A stretch of DNA of 64,000 bases, taken from Pirellulales bacterium (GTDB taxonomy: Bacteria > Planctomycetota > Planctomycetia > Pirellulales > JACPPG01). Of the stretch, positions 35,930 through 43,273 are shown piece after piece. The stretch lies in contig DASXEJ010000359.1 of the NCBI GenBank assembly GCA_036490175.1, positions 40,193 to 104,192 on the forward strand. The letters run 5' to 3'. Numbering within the stretch: the first letter of the stretch is position 1; the number at the start of each line of letters is the position of its first letter. A program made the position numbers and the translations under genes. The notes beneath the pieces were generated by a model. The model saw nothing but the letters and a program-made list of their open reading frames with translations. It did no database searches and was not told the DNA's origin.

Positions 35930-37501
35930 ATGCGGCTTGCCGGACCACCGCTGACTCAGCCTAATCCTATTGGCAATCTGTTGGACAACGGGCTGAGCAA
36001 TAAACCGGACGATTTGGCGCTGGTTTCTGGCGAGACACGCATGAGTTGGCGACAGTTGGCCGAGATCAGCACGCGGTTGGCCGCACAGTACTTGGCCTTG
36101 GGGTTGAACGCCGGCGATCGAGTCGCATCGTTGCTGCCGAATCGGTCGGCGTTGATCATCCATTACCTGGCATGTCTGAAAGCGGGTTTGGTGGCGACGC
36201 CGCTCAACTATCGTTACATGCCGCCAGAGATCGATCATGCTTTGGAAGTCAGCGGCGCATCGCTGCTGTTGCACCATGCCGAACGGGACCAGGACGTGGC
36301 GGCCAGCCAATACGCTAAGCGACTGCCCAAAGGTGTAATTCGTTATCAGGCGGCCGACGCCCAGGGAGTGCATTACGAAGAGCTGGTCGCCTCGTCTCAC
36401 TCCGATGCCGTGGCGGCGGCGGCGGATATTGAATCGCCTGCGTTCATCTATTTTACGTCTGGCACCACCGGCAAGCCCAAGGGGGTGGTCCACTCGCGGC
36501 GCACCTTCGGCAGCATGATGGCGTCCACGATCCAAGGAATGGCCATCACCGACGCCGACACGGTCTTGCCGGGATTGTCATTCTCGCATATCGCAGGATC
36601 GCTGGGCGGCCTGGCCACATTGGCGGCAGGCGGACGGCTGGTCATGCCCCGCAGTAGTGAAGGGCCCGAGATATTGCCGCTGCTGCGCGAGCTTCGTCCG
36701 ACGGTGCTGTGGATGCTGCCGGCGGCATTGATCTCGTTGGTGCGCGATCACGATTCAACCTCGACCGATTTTGCTTCGATTCGGCTCTGTACATCGGGCG
36801 GTGACAAGGTTACCGCAGAACTCGAACGCGAATTCACGGTCCTCTCCGGCTTTCCGATCGATGAAAGCTACGGCATGACCGAAATCGGGCTGGCGACGAT
36901 TAATCCGCCGGCCGGCGAAAACCGCCTGGGCTCCATCGGCATGCTTTGTCCTGGATATGAATTGTCCCTCCGCGATGATGCCGGCGCCGATATATCGACT
37001 GGCGCTCAGGGACGGATGTGGATTCGCTCGGCCGGCAATGCGATCGGCTATTGGAATAATCCCATCGCCACGGCCGAAGTGCTGGTGGATGGCTGGCTCG
37101 ACAGCGGAGACATGATGCATGCCGACGAGGACGGCTACCTGTGGTTCTGTGGCCGCAAAAAGCAGATCATCATTCACGATGGGTCGAATATCTGTCCCCA
37201 AGAAGTCGAAGAAGCCCTGGCCGAGCACCCGTCGATCGCCGCGGCCGGAGTGATTGGCATTCACGATCTGGTGCATGGTGAAAACGTGAGAGCCTATGTC
37301 ACGCTGAAGGAAGGCGCACAACGACCCAAAAGCGCCGAGCTTATCGGATTCGCCCGCCAGCGCGTCGGCTACAAAGCGCCGGAAGAAATCGTGTTCCTGG
37401 CCGAGATGCCGCTCAATCCCGGCGGCAAAGTAGACCGAACGGCCCTCAAGCAGTTGGCCGAAGAGCAGATCTCGTCCAGAACAACCGCGCGGCGGGCGTG
37501 A
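35930..37501 (+). CDS. Acyl-CoA synthetase (AMP-forming, ANL superfamily)
   Basis: 523 residues. The adenylate-forming P-loop IYFTSGTTGKPKGVVHSR starts near residue 172, the aromatic-acid/fatty-acid A5-type motif DESYGMTEIGLATI near 320, the hinge DSGDMMHADEDGYLWFCGR near 395, and the C-terminal catalytic Lys in NPGGKVDR near 500. It activates a carboxylic acid to acyl-AMP and then acyl-CoA. Members of this size act on medium or long-chain fatty acids, cyclohexane or aromatic acids; the substrate cannot be read here. Ribosome-binding sequence is weak. It stands alone, divergent from the repressor operon and convergent with the TPR gene. Confidence 0.9.
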   Translation: MRLAGPPLTQPNPIGNLLDNGLSNKPDDLALVSGETRMSWRQLAEISTRLAAQYLALGLNAGDRVASLLPNRSALIIHYLACLKAGLVATPLNYRYMPPEIDHALEVSGASLLLHHAERDQDVAASQYAKRLPKGVIRYQAADAQGVHYEELVASSHSDAVAAAADIESPAFIYFTSGTTGKPKGVVHSRRTFGSMMASTIQGMAITDADTVLPGLSFSHIAGSLGGLATLAAGGRLVMPRSSEGPEILPLLRELRPTVLWMLPAALISLVRDHDSTSTDFASIRLCTSGGDKVTAELEREFTVLSGFPIDESYGMTEIGLATINPPAGENRLGSIGMLCPGYELSLRDDAGADISTGAQGRMWIRSAGNAIGYWNNPIATAEVLVDGWLDSGDMMHADEDGYLWFCGRKKQIIIHDGSNICPQEVEEALAEHPSIAAAGVIGIHDLVHGENVRAYVTLKEGAQRPKSAELIGFARQRVGYKAPEEIVFLAEMPLNPGGKVDRTALKQLAEEQISSRTTARRA

Positions 37502-37635
37502 ACCTAGAATCGATTGCCGTCTCTCGGCACGCAACGACAGCAAGGCGCCTCAGAAGGGGCCATCGTTTCTGACACGGCCGTTGCATGCCTGGCAACCGGG
37601 CACTCCAGCGCCACGGGTAAGCGATCGCCGACAAG

Positions 37636-38796
37636 CTACTGTTTAAGTTGCTTTTCCAAATCCGCAACGAAGTCATTCAACAGTGGCGACTTGTTGTAGA
37701 TGGCGGTGGCGGCCTGGCACTTTTTTAACGCCTCTTCCGGCTTGCCGAGTTCTGCCAGAGCCGTGCCCCAGATCCAATAGGCGCGCCAGTTCCTGGGATC
37801 GATCTTGAGCGCACGTTGCGATTTTTCGATCGCTTCGTCGTATTTTCCCAAGCCGTTGAGGCTCTTGGCCCAGTTGGACCAGTTCGACGATCGGCGAGGA
37901 TTCATGGCGGTGGCGATCGCGTGCGCGTCGCATGCTTCCTGAAAGCGCGACAGGCCGTGCAGCGTATTGCCCAATCCGTCGTAAGTCCAATAGGCGGGCG
38001 ACATGCTTACCGCCAACCGGCGTTCGACCAGCGCCTCGTCATAGCGATGGAGGTTGTCGAGCAGATTGGCATACGTCTGGTGCACGAGCACCGGACCTGG
38101 CTGCCATTTTGCCAAAATCTGCTGGTAAACTTTGACTCCCTCCTCGTTGCGACCCCAGTTGCGGCATTGTACGGCCAGCATCCAGCGAATCATCAGATCG
38201 TCTGGATTGGCATCCGCTAGTTGTTGCAATTCGCTGAAGGCACGGTCAACTTCCTTCTTGGGGCTTTGATACAGTTCCTCGGAGTCCATCCACAGGACCT
38301 GGTAGGCGCATTTCGCCGCTCGCGTGCGGTGGTCCAACATCCACACGGTGTTGAGCGTCGCGAATGCTCTCTCCTTTTCGAAGCGGCTGCGATCGCAGAC
38401 GGCCGACAGGAATAACGCACGCTGCGCTGAATGAATCTTGACGAAATGTCGCATCTTAAAGTCGTGGGCTTCCTTTTCCTTCTTGGCGGCAACCAACTCT
38501 ACCAACCTCGTCGCTTCGGGATATTGCGCGAGCTCGGCGGATAGAAGCCTTTCGGCATCGCCTTGTTTGCCGTCCGACAACAGGCTAACGAATCTTGCCT
38601 CGAATGTCGGGTCGCCTTGCGCGCCGGCCTCGAGCAAAGGGTCCAAGGGGCGCAAAAAATCAACCCCTTTGTCGGCAAAGGATTGGACGGGGGGAAGAAT
38701 CGCCGCGGCCGCGGCGACCATTGCCGCTAGCATCCAACCACGAGCATTCGTCTTACGAAGTGCCCTGGCGACGACGGCCTTGATGGAAAAAAGCAT
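37636..38796 (-). CDS. Exported TPR-repeat protein
   Basis: 386 residues from ATG 38796, chosen because GAGAGGGG lies just before it and the hydrophobic leader (GWMLAAMVAAAAAILPPVQSFA) follows. The C-terminal half has at least four tetratricopeptide-type helix pairs with the usual W/L/G/Y/A/P spacing, for example PAYWTYDGLGNTLHGLSRFQ, SSNWSNWAKSLNGLGKYDEA, PRNWRAYWIWGTALAELGKP and the preceding NWGRNEEGVKVYQQIL. The N-terminal part is less regular helical sequence. TPR proteins mediate protein contacts; no enzymatic part seen. Likely periplasmic. Convergent with the acyl-CoA synthetase gene. Confidence 0.82.
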   Translation of the reverse strand: MLFSIKAVVARALRKTNARGWMLAAMVAAAAAILPPVQSFADKGVDFLRPLDPLLEAGAQGDPTFEARFVSLLSDGKQGDAERLLSAELAQYPEATRLVELVAAKKEKEAHDFKMRHFVKIHSAQRALFLSAVCDRSRFEKERAFATLNTVWMLDHRTRAAKCAYQVLWMDSEELYQSPKKEVDRAFSELQQLADANPDDLMIRWMLAVQCRNWGRNEEGVKVYQQILAKWQPGPVLVHQTYANLLDNLHRYDEALVERRLAVSMSPAYWTYDGLGNTLHGLSRFQEACDAHAIATAMNPRRSSNWSNWAKSLNGLGKYDEAIEKSQRALKIDPRNWRAYWIWGTALAELGKPEEALKKCQAATAIYNKSPLLNDFVADLEKQLKQ

Positions 38797-39096
38797 ACTG
38801 CCCCTCTCCGGTCCTGGAGGACGAAGGTGTTGAGATGCGATGCGGGTCATGGCAGCGAGGCCACGTCATGCCGATATTGCCCACACACAAACCTACTGTC
38901 CAAATCTTCGGGACGACGGGGGGACGCGGCGGATTCTCATCAAGGCTGGCGCTCCATGATCCAAACCAGACATGACGATCAGTACAGAGCGATCCCGTCG
39001 CGGTGCGGGGACCGAGATAAGGGGTCAACGATTCGGCCTTGGCCGCGCGTGCTAGACTTCCTTGGACGTTCACCGCTGGCCCCCAAGGAAACTCGC

Positions 39097-39396
39097 ATGC
39101 GATGCCTCATTGGGTTGACGCTGTTCTTGGTGCTTTATTTCGGCGGCTGCAAACTGCTCGGCGAGATTGTTTGCGCGAGCACGATTGCGAACGATCCTCG
39201 GCACTCGGCGACGACGGGTCGCATCGCTAAGGTCGATTTTCTCAAGAAATATCACGCGCTAATCGCCGTGGGCGCCGGGAGCGTGGCTTTGCTGGGGTGC
39301 GGTCTGCCCACGCTATTGGCCGGGAGAGCCCCCCGCGAACCATGGGACGATACGGCCGCGATGTCGCGCACGTCCAACTGCTATCGCGGCCGCTAA
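39097..39396 (+). CDS. Small membrane protein, unknown
   Basis: 99 residues from ATG 39097, with AAGGA 8 bases before; an open frame extends upstream but with unlikely composition. Two membrane helices are evident (LIGLTLFLVLYFGGCKLLG and ALIAVGAGSVALLGCGLPTLL) joined by a basic loop (RHSATTGRIAKVDFLKKYH). No family recognised. Convergent or co-oriented neighbours give no clue. Confidence 0.6.
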   Translation: MRCLIGLTLFLVLYFGGCKLLGEIVCASTIANDPRHSATTGRIAKVDFLKKYHALIAVGAGSVALLGCGLPTLLAGRAPREPWDDTAAMSRTSNCYRGR

Positions 39397-39689
39397 GCTT
39401 CGCCAACGGCAACGTCACAGTTGACGGGCTCGATCTGTATTCGACTTGCAAAATGCTGCGGGCGTCGTGTTCGTGCGGTCCGCATAACGCTAAAGTCGTA
39501 AAACGGATTTCTCTGCCCATCTGCCGCATGAGACGGCGACGCGCCGCAGCAGTGGCGCCCCGGCGTCTCTATTGCGTTGCAGGAGTTGGACCGCTGTGAC
39601 AGAATCTCGTCGTCCATTGTACGGCCGCGGCGGCGCGGCGTTTGGCAAGTATGCCACGTTAGGGAAGCGTGAACGAGCGGAGGACCCCC

Positions 39690-40148
39690 ATGAGCGTCGA
39701 GAGCGGCGGTCGACGGATACTGATCCAAGGAATGGCGCTCGTCCTGGTCGGCTTATTGTGGGGATTTGTCGTCCCTTTAACGCCCTATCCGCGTCTCGCG
39801 CTGGTGGCGCATACCGAGTTTGAATTGAACGGCATGTTGATCATCGCGCTGGGCTTGCTGCTGCTCAAGCTGCCGCACGCGGTGGGCCCCAAGTCGATCG
39901 CAGTCATGCTACTGTCGGTGGTGCTGACCTGGATCATGGTGCTGTCGGAGGCAGCAAATGCCTGGTGGGGTACGAATCAAATGCTGCCCATCGCCGCCAG
40001 TCAGGCGGGCGCCACAGGGGGTGAAGCGTGGCAAGAGTTAGTCATCAAGCTCACTCACATCAGCGCAGGTCTGGGACTGGTTGCGGCGTGGGCTCTACTC
40101 ATGCTGGGGTTTGTGCGAACTCCTGTGGCAGCCCACTCTGGGTCCTGA
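39690..40148 (+). CDS. Four-helix membrane protein resembling hydroxylaminobenzene mutase / styrene oxide isomerase
   Basis: 152 residues from ATG 39690, preceded by GGAGG at 7 bases (GTG 39669 is in frame but poorer). Four membrane helices: ALVLVGLLWGFVVP, GMLIIALGLLLLKL, VMLLSVVLTWIMVLSEA, and HISAGLGLVAAWALLMLGF. The segment PYPRLALVAHTEFELNGM (His41, Glu43, Asn47) and the later QMLPIAASQAG resemble, from memory, the AH...NGM and MPIA blocks of the small membrane isomerases HabA/HabB and StyC, in which a His of this block binds haem or the substrate. If so it would isomerise an epoxide or hydroxylamine. Similarity is by pattern only; it may be another four-helix family. Confidence 0.6.
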   Translation: MSVESGGRRILIQGMALVLVGLLWGFVVPLTPYPRLALVAHTEFELNGMLIIALGLLLLKLPHAVGPKSIAVMLLSVVLTWIMVLSEAANAWWGTNQMLPIAASQAGATGGEAWQELVIKLTHISAGLGLVAAWALLMLGFVRTPVAAHSGS

Positions 40149-40560
40149 CCACGCGTGACGACACGCATAGCTGGCAACGGGCCAACGGCGAAAGTTGCTA
40201 GCGAACACTTTTTTGGCGAGGGCGAAAAATCTTGCAGCTTTGCGCCCTATGATCGCCAGATCTGCACCTCGTGGCGATTTTTTCGCCATCAAAGGCGAAA
40301 GTTTCGCCGCGCATTGTGACTTACCCGCGTATATCGCTGGTCGTTTCTCAAGGATTACGCAGTCGGCGACGCGGCACGTCTGTTGCTATACGGCGTCTAT
40401 CTCGTTTTTGCTTCGCACGCCCATCGCTTGGCAGCCATGCGGCGATAGTCCGAACTGGGCCTAATCGGCTTGGGAATTCGATCGGATCGGATTCCATGGA
40501 CGCGGAATCGATGATTGCCGCGTTTTGACGTTTTCAGAAGTGTCCGTCATGAGGAGTGCT
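40149..40560. other. Intergenic region with clustered GGCGA/TCGCC hairpins
   Basis: About 410 bases before the second PEP-CTERM gene. Between 40190 and 40315 the sequence GGCGAAA or its complement occurs repeatedly and forms potential hairpins, including TGGCGA-TTTTT-TCGCCA and GGCGAAAGTTTCGCC. The GAGGAG ribosome-binding site of the next gene is at its end. The short frames that cross it on both strands are by-products of the palindromes. Confidence 0.5.
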
Positions 40561-41610
40561 ATGCGTATCACCTTGATTGTCACGCTGGTGTTGTTGCAAA
40601 GTTTGTCGTTGATCGCGTCCGCGGACACGATTATTTACAACTCGAATGGGTTCGAGGCGCCCACGTTCACAGCAGGAAGCTCTCCGCTGGGTCAGGACCC
40701 GAGCAATCCTTGGATCGTGTTCGGAGGGACGCCGAACGCCTTTAGCGTGGAAAATTCGATGGTTGCCTCGGGCACTCAGGCGATACAAGCGACCGGGGGA
40801 GGCCTGAACGATGGGTCCTTCGCATTTCCGGAGCTTGACTACACGCCAGGTGCGAACGAACGGGTGAGCATTCAAGTCGACATAGCGCGAAGCCTTACCT
40901 CGATCATCGACAACAGCAGCCCGGTCTACGCGATCGATATCTACGACCAAGATGTCGATCGGACCAGCCGCTTCGGATTGCAGCAAAACGGGGGACAGAT
41001 TCGAACATTCGTCTCGGCACCCATTAACGACAGCGGCCAGGTCGATCCGACGGGCACCGGCATCGCCTCGCAATACTTTGGGCCGGCAATTGCGCAGAAT
41101 ACGTTCGTGCATTTCAATGTCACGTTGGATTTTGCCGACAGGACCGTGGACATGTCCGTTAACGGAACCCTGCTGGCGGCCGGGATTCCATTTCTCGCAC
41201 AGTCGGCTACCACGCTCAGCGCAGCCGCGTTGGAAATTGGGACCTTCAACAATTTATCCGCCGATAATGGCTATTTCGACAACTACACCGTTACTAGTGT
41301 GCCTTACCTGCGCGGTGACGTTAACACGGACGGTATCGTCAATGGCCTGGATCTGAACATGGTGGCTACCAACTGGCTAAAGACAGGTGTGGCGCCGACC
41401 GGCGACGTGAACGAGGACGGCATCGTCAACGGCTTGGACATCAACATCATTGCGTCGAAATGGCTGACAACGCTTAATCCTGGCGGAGGCGGCTCAGCCG
41501 CAGGGGCAGCGGTTCCTGAGCCTGGCACGTTCGCGCTATTGATCACGGGAATGGTCCTGGCCACCGCAACGTACGGCCGCCGTCGGATCAGCACGCGTCG
41601 TGGGCATTGA
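40561..41610 (+). CDS. Dockerin-repeat PEP-CTERM surface protein
   Basis: 349 residues from ATG 40561, chosen for the GAGGAG 5 bases before it (ATG 40549 and TTG 40525 are in frame). Signal peptide 1-21 (ITLIVTLVLLQSLSLIASA). The main domain of about 220 residues is beta-rich and resembles a concanavalin-like jelly roll (NGFEAPTFTAGSSPLG, FVHFNVTLDFADRTVDMSV, YFDNYTVTSV). It is followed by two dockerin-like calcium repeats, GDVNTDGIVNGLDLN with ATNWL and GDVNEDGIVNGLDIN with ASKWL, and a PEP-CTERM tail VPEPGTFALLITGM ending in basic RRRIS. It should be exported, sorted by exosortase and displayed on the surface. Very similar in tail architecture to the broken gene at 5159-6268. Confidence 0.9.
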   Translation: MRITLIVTLVLLQSLSLIASADTIIYNSNGFEAPTFTAGSSPLGQDPSNPWIVFGGTPNAFSVENSMVASGTQAIQATGGGLNDGSFAFPELDYTPGANERVSIQVDIARSLTSIIDNSSPVYAIDIYDQDVDRTSRFGLQQNGGQIRTFVSAPINDSGQVDPTGTGIASQYFGPAIAQNTFVHFNVTLDFADRTVDMSVNGTLLAAGIPFLAQSATTLSAAALEIGTFNNLSADNGYFDNYTVTSVPYLRGDVNTDGIVNGLDLNMVATNWLKTGVAPTGDVNEDGIVNGLDINIIASKWLTTLNPGGGGSAAGAAVPEPGTFALLITGMVLATATYGRRRISTRRGH

Positions 41611-41680
41611 AAGCCCTACGACTTTTGTTTTGGTCGATCAATGGCGACCATGCGCGCGAGCGGTAACTGCGTGGCCAAAG

Positions 41681-42109
41681 TCATTCCGTCAGCTTGATAT
41701 CGTACCGCTGCGAACTGGATTGTAGCTCGCAGCGAAGATCCGCTAGCGACGTGAGCGTGTAGCGATCCGGTATGGGAAACCATGCGCCGTGTGGCTTGGG
41801 AGTAGCGGGCGCGGTAATAGAAGGTTGATCGAACGGCGGACGAGGAACGATCGCGGCGGTGGGATCAGGGCTGGTCACCGCCCAGATTATCTTTCCGCGC
41901 GGAAGTTTCTCAATTTTGTAGTCGCCGGTCGCGGCGATGTCGCCGTAGTGCGGCACACCGTCTTTGCCAACGGCCATCACTGTTCCGCTGGTAACCGGGC
42001 GATCGCCGAAGGTGACCGTTCCGGACACGTCGCCGGTGGACATACCACAACCGGACAGCAACGTGCAGAATACCAGTGTGACGAAGTACGAAGGCCGAGG
42101 AAGTTTCAC
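41681..42109 (-). CDS. Small lipoprotein, carboxypeptidase-regulatory-like fold
   Basis: 142 residues from GTG 42109, whose GTGA overlaps the stop codon of the upstream DUF1559 gene; a second GTG lies one codon earlier. Lipobox LSGC with Cys21 (FVTLVFCTLLSGC) marks a lipoprotein. The mature part GTVTFGDRPVTSGTVMAVG, then GDIAATGDYKIEKLPRGK, is the transthyretin/carboxypeptidase-regulatory beta fold. Planctomycetes carry many copies of this exact pair (DUF1559 pilin-like protein plus small lipoprotein), so the two are expected to work together, but how is unknown. The open frame extending further upstream is the shadow of DUF1559. Confidence 0.85.
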   Translation of the reverse strand: MKLPRPSYFVTLVFCTLLSGCGMSTGDVSGTVTFGDRPVTSGTVMAVGKDGVPHYGDIAATGDYKIEKLPRGKIIWAVTSPDPTAAIVPRPPFDQPSITAPATPKPHGAWFPIPDRYTLTSLADLRCELQSSSQRYDIKLTE

Positions 42110-43017
42110 CACGTTTGAACGACGACCTCTCCCTGATCGCGAGTCACTAACTGATCGATCACGGCAGGAGAAACGTTGTAGGGAATAAAGTGGACTGACC
42201 CATCGGTCATCGTCCAGTTCCCGCCGCCTGCGTGCAGGCTCCAGAAATGGTCTTGATCGCAGGGATTCTCCAGGCGGCCCGCGGAATACACCGCCGGATA
42301 CTTGCACCCCTTGTATCCCGAGATCAGCGATGGAGGCGCATCGGTCAAGACGACAGTCGAATACATGATGATGTCCCAGTCGTTGCGGCCGGCCCACCAT
42401 CCCCAGTCGCCGGTATCGCTGGGACCCGGGGGGCGCTCGCCCATCAGCAAGGTGTTACTGACGCCGTCGCCAATCATGCCCAGCGCCACACCGGTGTTGT
42501 TGTTGACCCAGGCGCCAAGGATGCCGGTATCCCCTGCGGGCGAGTATCGCTCCGTTACGCGCCGGCCGGCCACGCCGAGATAGTTTGTCAGCCCGCGCGT
42601 GCCAAAGTCGGCATAGATCGTGGAATTACTCTGCCCGCTGGTGTTCGGATGATCTGGGCACATGAAGCCGGACACCGGCGTGGCGACCCACGGACCCGAA
42701 TCGCTGCCGACTCGTTTGGACGTCGTGCTGTAGATGGCGTCCGCCTCGATGAAAGGGAGGATGACGCACGTCCAGCCCGTCTGCTCGAATCCGAATATGG
42801 GAAATCGTTGATAAACATCGTAATAGTTCAACACGGCCAAACCGAGTTGCTTCATGTTATTCGTGCACAGCGTTCTGCGCGCAGAGGCACGGGCTGCCTG
42901 AACAGCAGGGAGCAGGATCGCGATCAGAATTCCGATCACCGCGAGCACCACGAGCAACTCGATCAAGGTGAATGCCTGTCGAGAGTTGCGGAGCGTTGCC
43001 CGATTTGAACACTGCAT
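42106..43017 (-). CDS. DUF1559 protein with type IV pilin-like N-terminus
   Basis: 303 residues from ATG 43017. The prepilin signal is clear: a short basic leader, then AFTLIELLVVLAVIGILIA with Glu at position 5 of the mature pilin, followed by LLPAVQAARASARRTLCTNN, the fixed continuation in DUF1559. The C-terminal part has the typical FWSLHAGGGNWTMTDGSVHF motif. Such proteins should be cut by a prepilin peptidase and stay anchored as pseudopilins. No secretion or pilus assembly gene is near. It is coupled to the small lipoprotein gene by a 4-base overlap (GTGA). Confidence 0.93.
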   Translation of the reverse strand: MQCSNRATLRNSRQAFTLIELLVVLAVIGILIAILLPAVQAARASARRTLCTNNMKQLGLAVLNYYDVYQRFPIFGFEQTGWTCVILPFIEADAIYSTTSKRVGSDSGPWVATPVSGFMCPDHPNTSGQSNSTIYADFGTRGLTNYLGVAGRRVTERYSPAGDTGILGAWVNNNTGVALGMIGDGVSNTLLMGERPPGPSDTGDWGWWAGRNDWDIIMYSTVVLTDAPPSLISGYKGCKYPAVYSAGRLENPCDQDHFWSLHAGGGNWTMTDGSVHFIPYNVSPAVIDQLVTRDQGEVVVQTW

Positions 43018-43273
43018 GAGAACGCCGCGTTGCTTCCTGCAAAGGCTAAATCCATGGACGTACATTCCGTGGCCGTCGATCGGTCGCATTTTAGGTTGCA
43101 TCGCCCCGAGCGGCAAAGCCGCCTGGCCTAAACATAGACGACTTGAGTAATCGCGAACGTCAAGAGCCTGAAGACGTGTCGACGACGCCCCGAAATCGGC
43201 CGAGAGTGCCGCGACTGTGCTGCGAGGATTGCACTTTTCAGGCCAATTCCGCAGAATCGCCCGCCACATCGCG

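Noticed and set aside
40095..40292. Basic 65-codon frame on the minus strand (KKSPRGADLAIIGRKAARFF)
   Set aside because: It overlaps the inverted repeats at 40190-40315, which create mirrored open frames on both strands, and runs into the upstream membrane-protein gene.
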